From: Geobacter sp. | GTDB taxonomy: Bacteria > Desulfobacterota > Desulfuromonadia > Geobacterales > Geobacteraceae | Direction: 5' to 3' | Length of the DNA: 64,000 bases | Assembly: GCA_016177775.1 (NCBI GenBank) | Contig: JACOUQ010000004.1 | Location: 124,001 to 188,000, forward strand | Shown here: in pieces, positions 29,854-40,950 of the stretch | Layout: each line of letters opens with the position of its first letter | Numbering within the stretch: the stretch's first letter is position 1 | Notes under the pieces: generated by a model | The model's database searches: none | Seen by the model: only the letters and a program-made list of their open reading frames with translations | Told to the model about the DNA's origin: nothing | Made by a program: the position numbers and the translations under genes

Positions 29854-30401
29854 TGGTTAAAAAAACATTCCGCTCCTTCTTGCTCCTGACTATCGTTCTC
29901 TCCCTCCTCCTTGCCGGCTGCGCTAAACGCTCCGGCATCAAGGTAACTTCCGCGCTCACTCCGCCGGCCGAAACAGAATTCGCCTACGTGGTCCCCTTTG
30001 TCACCACCCTGGTGCCCGAAAGTTTCGGCGAGCCGGCTTTCAACGGATTCGTCGACACCCTGAACGCGAGCCGTGGAAAGACCCCGGTCAACACCTTCCT
30101 GATCCTCAAGGAGGAACTCAAGGAGGTTGACCCCGCCTGGCTGGAAAAGCAGCTCTACATCACCGGCGAAATCTGGAGCTATATCGAGAATTCCGGCTGC
30201 TGCTCCACCGAACTGCGGGTCAAGGGGCGGGTGCAGATATTCGAGCCGGGGCGCAGATCCCCTGCCGTGGAAATCTTCGTTCCTCTCGATTCCTTCTTCG
30301 ATCACGACGCCTCCAAGCTCTCCGTCGAGCGCGACAAGCTCTCAAAGCGCCTTGCCCGCGAGCTCGCCGACCAGACCATCAAGGCGCTCGCTCCCCGCTG
30401 A
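29847..30401 (+). CDS. Uncharacterised lipoprotein
   Basis: About 184 residues with a hydrophobic signal and lipobox SLLLAGC, predicting an outer- or inner-membrane lipoprotein. The mature part has no family I recognise; it is mixed alpha/beta and ends in an amphipathic helix (LSKRLARELADQTIKALAP). The start is uncertain between two near ATG codons (29847 or 29853), both overlapping the DUF507 stop. Confidence 0.75.
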   Translation: MVMVKKTFRSFLLLTIVLSLLLAGCAKRSGIKVTSALTPPAETEFAYVVPFVTTLVPESFGEPAFNGFVDTLNASRGKTPVNTFLILKEELKEVDPAWLEKQLYITGEIWSYIENSGCCSTELRVKGRVQIFEPGRRSPAVEIFVPLDSFFDHDASKLSVERDKLSKRLARELADQTIKALAPR

Positions 30402-30444
30402 GCCTCCTCCTGGATTTTACTTTCACTTTTTTTCGTTATGCCCC

Positions 30445-30473
30445 TTGATTTTTGTTCAGGCGCTGTATATATT
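30445..30473 (+). promoter_or_regulatory. groESL promoter
   Basis: TTGATT (30445-30450), a 17-base spacer and TATATT (30468-30473) give a good sigma-70 match. The predicted start near 30480 falls inside the CIRCE element. Confidence 0.7.
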
Positions 30474-30478
30474 TTCGT

Positions 30479-30505
30479 TTAGCACTCACCCCGACTGAGT
30501 GCTAA
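30479..30505. promoter_or_regulatory. CIRCE operator (HrcA binding site)
   Basis: ttagcactc-N9-gagtgctaa is a perfect match to the CIRCE consensus. It overlaps the transcription start of groES, so HrcA should repress groESL until heat or misfolded protein titrates GroEL. Confidence 0.97.
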
Positions 30506-30565
30506 TTTTTTTCCCGGTTACTTTTTTCCATACTATTTAATCCCGCAGAGAAAGGAGATGGAAGC

Positions 30566-30856
30566 ATGAAGTTGAGACCGTTACAGGACCGTATCATTGT
30601 GAAGAGGGTTGAAGAGGAAACCAAGACCGCAGGCGGCATCTTCATCCCGGAAACCGCCAAGGAAAAGCCCCAGCAGGGCGAAGTCGTGGCTGTCGGCAAG
30701 GGGAAGGTAACCGAAGACGGCAAGACCCTCCCGGTGGATGTCAAGGTGGGCGACAGAGTGCTGTTCGGCAAATATGCCGGCAGCGAGGTGAAGCTGGATG
30801 GCCAGGAGTACCTCATCATGCGCGAGGACGACATCCTGGGCGTTATCGAGAAGTAA
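30566..30856 (+). CDS. groES: Co-chaperonin GroES
   Basis: A 96-residue lid of the GroEL/GroES folding chamber. It begins [20 protein letters not shown], has the mobile loop region [16 protein letters not shown] and ends [26 protein letters not shown] precedes the ATG. It is followed 42 bases later by groEL under the same CIRCE-controlled promoter. Confidence 0.98.
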   Translation: MKLRPLQDRIIVKRVEEETKTAGGIFIPETAKEKPQQGEVVAVGKGKVTEDGKTLPVDVKVGDRVLFGKYAGSEVKLDGQEYLIMREDDILGVIEK

Positions 30857-30880
30857 ATCCGTCTTACATACATTAATTAA

Positions 30881-32542
<1,662 letters not shown>

Positions 32543-32604
32543 GTCGCCTCGGACGCCTGGAGCGTATCGAAAAATCTACGTTCCTGAGTTTTCCAGGAAT
32601 CACG

Positions 32605-32645
32605 AAAAAAAGGGAGCGGCCCGCAAGGACCGCTCCCTTTTTTTC
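32605..32645 (+). terminator. groESL terminator
   Basis: The arms agggagcgg and ccgctccct enclose cccgcaagga and are followed by a run of seven T. This marks the left edge of the accessory island. Confidence 0.9.
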
Positions 32646-32729
32646 TCCCTGTAAATCTCTGAAAGCTCACTTCCGGCCGCAGTAGGCTAGCGGCAAATTC
32701 GCTATCAGGCAGGATTTCAAGCTCCTACA

Positions 32730-33914
32730 TTATCCAACTAATCGGGCCGTCTCCGGATCGTATATCACTGCGGAAATTGAACCATCGCGAATACGTTGTA
32801 CCGCTTCATCAATCACATGAAGAGGTACTAGGAACCATTCCCTTGGCCGTACTGGATTACCGAAACGGTCCTGGATTGTAAGGTCCAACTGAGCCGGTGC
32901 AAAGATGCGATGAAAGAGGTTCTCCAGCTTCGTGCGGTTAATTCCGGCAAGTTTGTAACTGGCAACAACTTCAACATCCGCCAACAGGTAAGTAGCATCA
33001 AGAGAAGCATTGGCAATACGAGATTCAACCTTTCCACCCGTGACGCCAATTTTGTGAATCAGCTCTCGGTGTTCGGAAATGAATGGATGATTGGACAAGC
33101 TACGCAGGACATATATTGTGCCGCTTTCAATGTCGTCCTCTTCCCACGTTTCGCTGAACAATGGCCCGGCACTCGGGTCGGTAAGACGGCGTCCAGTCTC
33201 ATCCTTGTAAAGAGCACGCTGAAGAGATCTGAGCAGGAGATTGCTTTCGGTGCCATTGGCATAGATAACCCTGAGTCGAGCATCCAGATGGCCATTCGGT
33301 GTTTGAAAGTCATCTCCTTTCTCAGCCACGTAGACAAGCTGGCCGCCGAGAATGAAGAAGTTACCTGCGTCAATGCTCGCATCCTTGCCAAATGGGCGCG
33401 TTTGTCGAATATCAGCCTTGAGTTCACTTTCAACTTGCTTGAACAGAGGCTGAAAGCTATCGAAGTCCTCACACTTCTCGCGATTGGCAATTTCCTCGGC
33501 CGCGCGCTTCTCTGCGCTTGTGCGAACATGGCGCAGTTCGGTTATTTCTGAGGGACAAACCGCGCCTTCGAGTTCGGCGAGCAGCTCGTCATCGTCCATC
33601 GTTTCCGCTGTCTCCGCCCGGACAACCTCGGCCCCAGTCAACAACCCTTGATGATCGAGCGGCACGAGAAGGGACCGGCATTCCTCCAGCGCTCGCAGGC
33701 GATCCAGGCGTACGGCGTAAAGCCGCTCGAAGATGTCCTTATCTTCTCCATGCTGCGGAGCGCGCCCATGCTGTTCGACAAATCGCTGGATTTCCTCGAA
33801 CCCTGCAATGATACGTTCCTCGCGCGGCGTCCGACGCGATTGTTTCTGGACTTCAACCTCTACGCCAAGCTTTGCGAGAAGATCATCATCCTCTTGTGTA
33901 AATTGTTTAGCCAC
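32730..33914 (-). CDS. GIY-YIG (T5orf172-like) nuclease-family protein of the methyltransferase cluster
   Basis: A 394-residue protein. The first 180 residues are charged and helical with no recognised fold. The C-terminal part (about 275-370) matches the T5orf172/GIY-YIG type: TIYVLRSL, then KIGVTGGKVESRIANA (the YIG-like strand and conserved Arg) and a late Glu in TKLENLFHRIF. This suggests a DNA-cleaving or DNA-binding role. Its start overlaps the helicase stop by 8 bases. In gene order it corresponds to YeeC of the Bacillus subtilis yeeABC set, from memory. Whether it is an active nuclease is unknown. Confidence 0.78.
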   Translation of the reverse strand: MAKQFTQEDDDLLAKLGVEVEVQKQSRRTPREERIIAGFEEIQRFVEQHGRAPQHGEDKDIFERLYAVRLDRLRALEECRSLLVPLDHQGLLTGAEVVRAETAETMDDDELLAELEGAVCPSEITELRHVRTSAEKRAAEEIANREKCEDFDSFQPLFKQVESELKADIRQTRPFGKDASIDAGNFFILGGQLVYVAEKGDDFQTPNGHLDARLRVIYANGTESNLLLRSLQRALYKDETGRRLTDPSAGPLFSETWEEDDIESGTIYVLRSLSNHPFISEHRELIHKIGVTGGKVESRIANASLDATYLLADVEVVASYKLAGINRTKLENLFHRIFAPAQLDLTIQDRFGNPVRPREWFLVPLHVIDEAVQRIRDGSISAVIYDPETARLVG

Positions 33915-35967
33915 GGTTTGCCTCTGCCTTCATACGAGCAAGAACAGCCACCCCTTCTGCCATGCGCTTCTCCCAAGCATCAGCAGACGTAATCGAAGGT
34001 AGGCGTCCACGTTCTTGCTTGAATTTTAAAGCCCGCTTAGCCAATTCACGCGCCTCCTCAATCGTCAAATTGGCACGTTTACCTGCAATCACCGCCGCAA
34101 CCTGCTTCAGGCTCTCCTCGCTCATCGCCTTGGCGAGGATCGCATAAGCTTCACTAAATGGATTGATGCGGTCGATGAGGTCAATGTCTAGCTCGCGTAC
34201 ATCCATCGCGAACTTACGTACGCCATAAATCAGGGCTGTATTGGCGGCTGGCCCGCTTTCTAGGCTCCCGTTGGCGCTTGCGAGTTGCTTGGCCTGTTGC
34301 ACCAGATTGATAGCGGCGACAGCATGCTGGCGCACCGCCTCTTGGTCTTCCTCATCAAGGTCAGGATACTTCTCCTTGATAATCTTGCCCATGCGTACCT
34401 GGGTCAGTTCCTCGGGCACGAGTTCTTCGTCAAATAGACCTCGCTCGATGGCAGTCTTATCCTGAACGAAGGTTGCGATAACTTCGTTCAGATCTTCCCG
34501 GCAAATACGGACCGCCTCCTCACTTTTGGGTTCCGCGAGGCCCTTGATTTCGATCAAATAGCGCCCCGTCTCTTCGCACACGCCAATATTGCACCGGCTA
34601 GGATCATAACCGGCTTCGCCGTAGTCGAATCCTTGCACAGGACCACTCTCCGGATTCTTTGGCTTAAACTCGAAGCGAGGTGCTAAAACCTGCTCCATCA
34701 GCAGGCTTGCTGCAATAGCCTTCAACGTATCATTCACCGCCTCGGTAACTGCTTGTTCAGAGGCGTCGGGCTCGGCGATCAGGTTGGTGAAGCGGGCACG
34801 GGTCTTTCCGGGCGCGTCGCGGGTGGCACGGCCGATGATCTGCACGATTTCCGTGAGGCTAGACCGATAGCCGACCGTCAGCGCGTGCTCGCACCAGATC
34901 CAGTCAAAACCTTCTTTTGCCATACCGAGGGCAATGATGATGTCAACGTGGTCGCGGTTGTTCTTCTGGGTCGGGTCTTTTAGCGCAGCGGAAACCTTGT
35001 CGCGCTTGCTTGGATCATCGTCTACCAAGTCGGCAATCCGCAGGACATGGCCACTAGGCGTCTTGACCAACTGGAATCCGGTCACGGGATCAGCTCCTTG
35101 CCATTCGCCCAGTTCCTCGATGATGTGCTCGACCTCCCTAATTTTGTCCTTGGTGCTTTCGCGCGAATTGACGTTTGGGATGTGGACGATGGTCTTCTCG
35201 GCCGGGTCGAGCACCTTGAGGATATCGTCGGCGTATGAGCCGGAATAGAAGAAGTAACCAATATCAAGCTGTTTCAGATATTCATAGCCATTGAGTTGCT
35301 CATAGTAAGTGTAGGTAACGGTATCGAACTTCGATTCATCCTGTGGAGCCAGCACTGCCTCGGCATCACCCCGGAAGTACGAGCCGGTCATCGCAACGAT
35401 ATGCACCCGGTCGCGGGCAATGAACTGTCCGAGATGCAGGCCAAGTTTATTGTCAGGGTTGATCGAAATGTGGTGAAACTCGTCCACGGCAATCAGCCGG
35501 TTATCGAACGCCTCTACCCCGAACTGATCGACAGCAAAACGGAAAGTGGCGTGGGTGCAGACCAGGATCTTGTCATCGCCTTCGAGGAACGCGCCCACCG
35601 ACTTGACCTTCCCGCCATTGTCCGTACCAGGGGCGTTACACAGGTTCCACTTCGGCTCCACGCGCCAATCGGCCCAAAAGCCGAATTGGGTCAACGGCTC
35701 GTCGTTGAAACTCGAACCGATGGATTTTTCCGGCACGACAATGATCACCTGTTTGAGCTTTTGGTTGTGGAGCTTATCGAGGGCGATAAACATCAACGCC
35801 CGGCTCTTGCCGGAGGCAGGCGGCGACTTGATCAGCAGGTACTGCTCGCCGCGCCGCTCATAAGCGCGCTCCTGCATTGGCCGCATGCCGAGTTCGTTTG
35901 ACCTAGTCGAAGTGCCGTTGCCGGCATATTGTACGGAAACGGACGGTATTGATTGAACCTGGATCAT
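33907..35967 (-). CDS. DEAD/DEAH-box (SF2) helicase of the methyltransferase cluster
   Basis: A 686-residue superfamily 2 helicase/translocase. Walker A is SPPASGKSRALM (about 48-59), Walker B/DEAH variant is AVDEFHH, motif III region VAMTGSYF, and motif VI QIIGRATRDAPGK. This order is typical of restriction-type helicases (ResIII). A C-terminal region of about 250 residues is unassigned. It is part of one minus-strand run with the methyltransferase, the AlbA_2 protein and the GIY-YIG protein; the yeeB-like position suggests it drives DNA translocation for them. Confidence 0.85.
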   Translation of the reverse strand: MIQVQSIPSVSVQYAGNGTSTRSNELGMRPMQERAYERRGEQYLLIKSPPASGKSRALMFIALDKLHNQKLKQVIIVVPEKSIGSSFNDEPLTQFGFWADWRVEPKWNLCNAPGTDNGGKVKSVGAFLEGDDKILVCTHATFRFAVDQFGVEAFDNRLIAVDEFHHISINPDNKLGLHLGQFIARDRVHIVAMTGSYFRGDAEAVLAPQDESKFDTVTYTYYEQLNGYEYLKQLDIGYFFYSGSYADDILKVLDPAEKTIVHIPNVNSRESTKDKIREVEHIIEELGEWQGADPVTGFQLVKTPSGHVLRIADLVDDDPSKRDKVSAALKDPTQKNNRDHVDIIIALGMAKEGFDWIWCEHALTVGYRSSLTEIVQIIGRATRDAPGKTRARFTNLIAEPDASEQAVTEAVNDTLKAIAASLLMEQVLAPRFEFKPKNPESGPVQGFDYGEAGYDPSRCNIGVCEETGRYLIEIKGLAEPKSEEAVRICREDLNEVIATFVQDKTAIERGLFDEELVPEELTQVRMGKIIKEKYPDLDEEDQEAVRQHAVAAINLVQQAKQLASANGSLESGPAANTALIYGVRKFAMDVRELDIDLIDRINPFSEAYAILAKAMSEESLKQVAAVIAGKRANLTIEEARELAKRALKFKQERGRLPSITSADAWEKRMAEGVAVLARMKAEANRG

Positions 35968-35990
35968 GCAAGTTTCCTTTCAAGCAAAGC

Positions 35991-36050
35991 TCATAACGAC
36001 TCATAACCGCGCATAACCGCTCATAAAGGCTCATAAAGGCTCATAAAGGC
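35991..36050. repeat. Six-unit 10-bp tandem repeat
   Basis: The units tcataacgac, tcataaccgc, gcataaccgc and tcataaaggc three times run in exact 10-base register, with a decayed seventh unit after 36050. The repeat covers the stop codon of the AlbA_2/ATPase gene and the gap before the helicase gene. Confidence 0.9.
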
Positions 36051-37732
36051 TCATTCTCGTCCAGCGTATAAAACGAGCCGCGCAACTTCCCATGCTGTTT
36101 CAACTTGCCTTCCTCTTTGAGCCGAGTTAACAGCTTTCTAGCCTGATCACGACTCAAATGGCACAAATCCATCACCTCGCTACGCCGGATTTGGCCATGA
36201 TGCCGCACATGGCTCAGCACCATCTGTTCGTGCTGTAAACGGCTGAAACCCGCCTGCCTTGTGTACGCAACCTGTTGGCCTTTGGCTTGGTATACCTCTG
36301 CCGACAAGGTATAGCTACGGTTGCGCGTGTTGCCGTGTGGCTGCACCAGCCCCGCCTCAACCAGCCGCTCCAGTGTCCGTCGCGCCTGCGCAGTATCCCG
36401 GTGAATATGGCGGGCGAGTTCGTCCGTGCCGAGACGTTTCTGCTCACGCAGGACAGCCAGTGCAATCAGGCTGTCTATGGGCAACGAAGTTCCGTTTTGC
36501 CGGTTTTCCTGTTCCACGACCAGTTGCAGGAAAACCTCGTCCGCAGCCACAGTTGCCAGTTGCAAAACCACGTTGTTGTTATCGGTGCGACTGTAGTCCG
36601 GCTCGGGACGGCCAAACTTCAACATGCCACGATAAATCTTGTCCACGCCGCGCCCTGATCGCTCAACGATGCCGATACGCTTCATCGCATCGGCCAGGGC
36701 CGGGTTTCGTGGGCGCGGCTCGGTGGTCAGCAGATTGTACAGCGTGACACCTTCCACCAGTCCGCCCGGATTGCTGACGGTCAGCCCAAAGTCATCGAGC
36801 CGCACATGCACGGCGCCGAGCCGGTGATAATCGCGATGCACCAGGGCATTAGCCACAGCTTCACGAAAGGCCCCCATATCCACCTTGGGAACAGGCACCC
36901 GGAACAGCCCGATCTGCACCTCTTTTTCCGGATTGTAAGGGCGGAAATTGGTTTCCAGCCACTCCAGCGCCTTGAGCAGGGGAAAGCGCCGGAATTCGTT
37001 GAACGACACCGTTTCCCGCGCCAGCACCTGAAACGCCAGCTCATACGTGGGCACATGTTCGTGTAGTGCGCTTTCGCGGCCAATCACCAGCAGGCCGGTC
37101 AAGGTGGGAACACGCTCGCCGGTTGGCGTGCGCGTACTGAAACCCAGCGCACCATCCAGCGCTTCGTCATCCAGTTCGAGCAGTACGCGGTCACCACCGT
37201 ATTGGCGTATGGCCTGGCGCAAACGCTCACGCTCCAGCGGATCAAAATCAGCCAGCGTTGCCCCGGCAACAGCTTGCGCGGAGGCATCCGCCAAACCGAA
37301 ACGGCCGGCCCGGCTGCTGCGATCATGGGGCAGCATCGGCACGCATTCGGGCGTGCCGTCCTGCTTCAGACGGCGACGCAGATACAGACCAGCCGTGGTC
37401 GCCACCTCCGAGCGGGACTGGGGCACCACGATTTGTGCCACTCGGATGTTTGCAAACTCAACCTCATTGACCGTCACCGCCAAAGAGGGTGATGTTTTGG
37501 CCGCCACCATCCCCGGCAAACCAGCCAGATTCTGATGGGCCGCGTGCAGGCCGGTGGGTGTGCCGTCATCTTCCACTCCCAGCCAGAGCTCCCCGCCGTC
37601 GGTGTTGGCCAGACCTGCCAGAGCCTCGACCAGCTCATTGTCGGACAGACGCGTGCGGTCGCTCTTGAACTCAACGGTCAGGGTTTCCGCTGGCGGCAAG
37701 AGGGGCGATGGGGAAATACGTGCCGTGCTCAT
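36041..37732 (-). CDS. AlbA_2 DNA-binding/ATP-binding regulator-like protein of the cluster
   Basis: A 563-residue protein. Residues about 16-135 are an AlbA_2 (Schlafen-like) domain: VEFKSDRTRL, ANTDGGELWLGVEDDG and QNLAGLPG. A HATPase_c_4-type ATP-binding region follows (about 285-385), with FREAVANALVHRDYHRLG. The C-terminal 150 residues contain two winged-helix-like segments (GTDELARHIHRDTAQARRTL and RSEVMDLCHLSRDQARKLL). Such proteins are often annotated as transcriptional regulators. It overlaps the methyltransferase stop by 4 bases, so it is coupled to it. It has no counterpart in the three-gene yeeABC set as I recall it. Confidence 0.83.
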   Translation of the reverse strand: MSTARISPSPLLPPAETLTVEFKSDRTRLSDNELVEALAGLANTDGGELWLGVEDDGTPTGLHAAHQNLAGLPGMVAAKTSPSLAVTVNEVEFANIRVAQIVVPQSRSEVATTAGLYLRRRLKQDGTPECVPMLPHDRSSRAGRFGLADASAQAVAGATLADFDPLERERLRQAIRQYGGDRVLLELDDEALDGALGFSTRTPTGERVPTLTGLLVIGRESALHEHVPTYELAFQVLARETVSFNEFRRFPLLKALEWLETNFRPYNPEKEVQIGLFRVPVPKVDMGAFREAVANALVHRDYHRLGAVHVRLDDFGLTVSNPGGLVEGVTLYNLLTTEPRPRNPALADAMKRIGIVERSGRGVDKIYRGMLKFGRPEPDYSRTDNNNVVLQLATVAADEVFLQLVVEQENRQNGTSLPIDSLIALAVLREQKRLGTDELARHIHRDTAQARRTLERLVEAGLVQPHGNTRNRSYTLSAEVYQAKGQQVAYTRQAGFSRLQHEQMVLSHVRHHGQIRRSEVMDLCHLSRDQARKLLTRLKEEGKLKQHGKLRGSFYTLDENEPL

Positions 37733-40494
37733 GCTGTTTTCCTCCCTCTCGGGGGCTTGGGGGGAACTTTAGATCCATCCGCCGTCATCTTCGTGTACAG
37801 CTCGAACAGCTTCTCCAGCCGCTCCGTGTCGTTGCGGAAGCGGCGGCCGATATAGATGCGCTCCAGTGTTTCATCGTTGCGTTCGTGGGCTTGGCGCAGG
37901 TCGGCGGGCATGGCGTCGGGATCGTAGAGATCGGCGATGGTTGCCGGAAAATGCGCCTCACGCGCCAGCAGGATCTCCTCGGCGCAGCGGGTCAGGTCGG
38001 CCTTGTTCTTTTCGGTTAGCGCTGGAATTGGAAAGGTGTTCCATCCTAACGTGTTTGAATATGAATATCTCATTTCCAATCGACCACAAATGGTGCCAAT
38101 CCATACCAAGTGAAGTCGCGAGAGGATTATCCCTAATGCCCAAAGTTCACCGCTAGGAGCATAGAAGGCTTTGTTGGTTGGAATTACGTCGGCGCCCACG
38201 AGGCCAGCAGGAAAATACTCTCGACTCTCAGAGCTAACAATTGGCACAAAAATCTTCTGCGTCTCATCTCCTTTGAACTCTCGAAACTGATGAGGTCGCG
38301 CAGCTAGCTTGTTTACCGCTTTATCTTCCGTTGATAGTCGGTCATTCTCAACTTCCTTAATCCTTGCGGCGATACCAGGATGAGATAGAGCGTCCTGTAA
38401 ATCGTCATCGGAAATCCAAAGACAATATCTAATATCGCCGTTGATAAACTCATGGGAGCCAATGAACTCTCTTAAGTATCTTCCAGGTACACCGGAATCC
38501 CGAATCTCTTGGGCCTCTTCGGTAGATAGTATCAGGCCCGCCGATTTCGAGTAGTAGACTCCATACTCCAAAGAAACCTCAGAAAATGCCGGTATTCTGA
38601 GCGCTGTGACAATGTCCATTCTGTGCGATGTCAAGTAAGGATTGATGTGATCAACCATCGCCTTTGTGTCGTTGTAATAAATCGTTCGCGTTCCGCTCTT
38701 ACGATTGTCGACGCCTGCAATTACTACCGTGACTCCGGCCTTGTTGCTTGCCAAATTGCTCCACTTGAACGGAGTGTGCGCGAAACGAATCGAAAACCCC
38801 ATTGATATTATGAGAGCCCATGTAATGGGAACTTGCTGTCCCTGGCAAATGCTATTTGTTGCAACAAATGCAAACGGCGCTTCACAATGACCGTTATATT
38901 GAGCCGCTTTGAGGAACCATGCTCCCACATAGTCGACGTTCTTCCATTTCGTTGTGTACCGCGAAAAGACCGCTTGAAGATCGCTCTTTTGCTCAACTGA
39001 CTGCTTTCGGGTACCCGTAAACGGCGGGTTCCCACAGATGTATGTCTCCCCCCCCTCATTCTCAAAATCAATCTGCGCCTGATCCAGTGGCGTACTGAAG
39101 AGATCGTCACCCAGCAACCTTACCCCTGTCCCGGTCGGCGGGCAGATACTCAGCCAGTCGAGCCGCAGGGCATTGCCGCAGGTAATCCAGTTCTGAGCAT
39201 CGAGCGGCAAAAACTCGGCCAGTGCTTCCTTCTGCCCGCGATAGAGCAGATCACACTGATATTCGGCAATGATGAGCGCCAGCCGGGCGATTTCGGCGGC
39301 GAAATCCCGCAGCTCGATACCGCGGAAATTGGTCAACGGAATGTCGCTCTTGCGCCCCCCTTCACCGCGCCGCTCGTTGATGGTATTTTCAACCTCCCGC
39401 ATCTGTTTGTATGCGATGACCAGGAAGTTGCCCGAGCCGCAGGCCGGGTCGAAGACCCTGATCCTCGCTATCCGCTTGCGCAGGTTGAGCAGCATGCGCG
39501 GGTTGTCGCCCGCCTCATCGAGACGTGCCCGCAGATCGTCGAGAAACAGCGGATTAAGGACCTTCAGGATGTTCGGCACGCTGGTGTAGTGCATGCCCAG
39601 CTCGCCACGTTCATCATCATCCGCGACCGCCTGGATCATCGAGCCGAAGATATCCGGGTTGATCCTGGTCCAGTCCAGGCTGCCGATGTGCTAAAGGTAG
39701 GAACGGCCAATTTTGCTGAAGCGCGGCACCTCCACACTGCCGGAGAAAAGCCCGCCGTTAACATAGGGAAAAGTATCGGCCCAACGCGGGACTTTCTCCT
39801 CCGCACGAACGGCGTACCTGGTATTCATGGCGCGAAAGATTTCGCCGATCACCTCGTGGGTGTTCGCAGAGTCCCGCTCGCTCATCCGCTCGATAGTGCC
39901 GGAGAACAAATCTTTGCCACTGAAGATGTCAGTATCCTCGGCAAAGAAGCAGAAAATCAGCCGCGCCATGAAATGGTTCATCTCATGACGCCGTTCGGTG
40001 CCCCCCCATTCCGGGTTGTCTTTCAGCAACTCGACATAGAGTCGATTAAGGCGGCTGGTTGCCCGGATGTCAAAGGAGCTGTCCCGAAGCTGTTTGACTG
40101 TGGTGATGCCGGCTAATGGCAGGAAAAACCCGAAATGATCGGGGAAGTCTTGATAGGCGCAGGCAACTGTCTCGCCGGACTCCAAATCCTCGGCCTCAAA
40201 GTCCACTCCGTCGGTAGAGAGGATAAAGCGAGCCTTGGCCCTGGTTGTGGACGGGCTTGCTTTCAGTGCCGCGAGGATTTTGGTCACTTCGCCAGGTTGA
40301 GCGATTGCGATGTGGATGTTGTTTGTCTGTAGAATGCCTCCGAGGTCGGACTTGTTCGACGCTCCCGAGCGCAAGCGCTTGATGGTCGTCTCTTTGTTGC
40401 CAAATGCTTGGAGAAAGGAAAACGGGAACTCCTCCCCGTCAAAAGGTTGAAGCGCCAACTCGGATACAGCTGTCTCAATTTCTACTGCATTCAT
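37729..40494 (-). pseudogene. MmeI/YeeA-like N6-adenine DNA methyltransferase, interrupted by an amber codon
   Basis: Two open frames, 39691-40494 (267 residues) and 37729-39639 (636 residues), are in the same frame and separated by one TAG at 39691-39693. Reading through gives SYL-stop-HIGSLDWTRINPDIFGSM, and the intervening 17 codons look coding. Together they form a protein of about 921 residues. The N-terminal helical part has MARLIFCFFAEDTDIF, methyltransferase motif I is DPACGSGNFL and motif IV is GNPPF; a target-recognition region and helical tail follow. Family: large m6A methyltransferases such as MmeI and B. subtilis YeeA (DnmA). No clear PD-ExK nuclease is visible in the N terminus. 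Either the gene is broken, or the codon is suppressed or a sequencing error. Confidence 0.85.
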
Positions 40495-40571
40495 GGAATC
40501 TCTTGCCTATCTGAAGTCATCGGATCTTCCGGCTAAGGGTGGTGCGGTAATGGATGTGCGGGAGAACACAG

Positions 40572-40616
40572 GAGCGGAATTCCGGAGCGGAATTCCGGGG
40601 ACAGTTTACTTAATTC
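40572..40616. repeat. Degenerate repeat with ggaattccgg units
   Basis: Two direct copies of ggagcggaattccg precede ggggacagtttacttaattc. A related sequence (gggggacacaatacttattt) lies at 41394-41413 beyond the toxin-antitoxin pair. These resemble REP sequences linked to REP-associated transposases, by recollection. Confidence 0.55.
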
Positions 40617-40950
40617 CCTTTACGATCCCCTGAACAGCATCCATAAGCAGCGGTAAATCATCGCGAATAGTGTTCCAGACAATCTCCAGATCGACACCGA
40701 AATATTCGTGCGCCAGCAGGTTACGAAAATCCTTGATGTCCTGCCAGGGTATGCCAGGGTATTCATCCTTCAATGCCGCTGACAACTTGCCCACGGCCTC
40801 GCCGATAATTTCAAACTCGCGGATTACCGCCGAGTAACGCATGCGGTCCTGAACAAACGTCTCACGGGTAAGACCCTTAACATACGACTGAATGGCTGTT
40901 CCGGAATCGAGAATATCCTGGCAATAGAGGAACTGCGGCCGCTCAGACAT
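40606..40950 (-). CDS. hepT: HepT-like HEPN ribonuclease toxin (DUF86)
   Basis: A 114-residue helical HEPN-family protein. The active-site motif Rx4-6H appears as RNLLAHEYFG (about residues 80-89), the form found in HepT toxins. GEAVGKLSAAL is a second family signature. HepT is an RNase or RNA-binding toxin kept inactive by nucleotide transfer from the MntA partner. The ATG at 40950 is chosen over one six codons upstream because it overlaps the mntA stop by 8 bases. Confidence 0.9.
   Translation of the reverse strand: MSERPQFLYCQDILDSGTAIQSYVKGLTRETFVQDRMRYSAVIREFEIIGEAVGKLSAALKDEYPGIPWQDIKDFRNLLAHEYFGVDLEIVWNTIRDDLPLLMDAVQGIVKGIK

Noticed and set aside
35991-36050. Possible CRISPR array
   Set aside because: Units are 10 bases with no spacers, and no cas genes are present.
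37729-40494. Frameshift as the cause of the methyltransferase split
   Set aside because: Both halves are in the same frame; one TAG codon explains the break.
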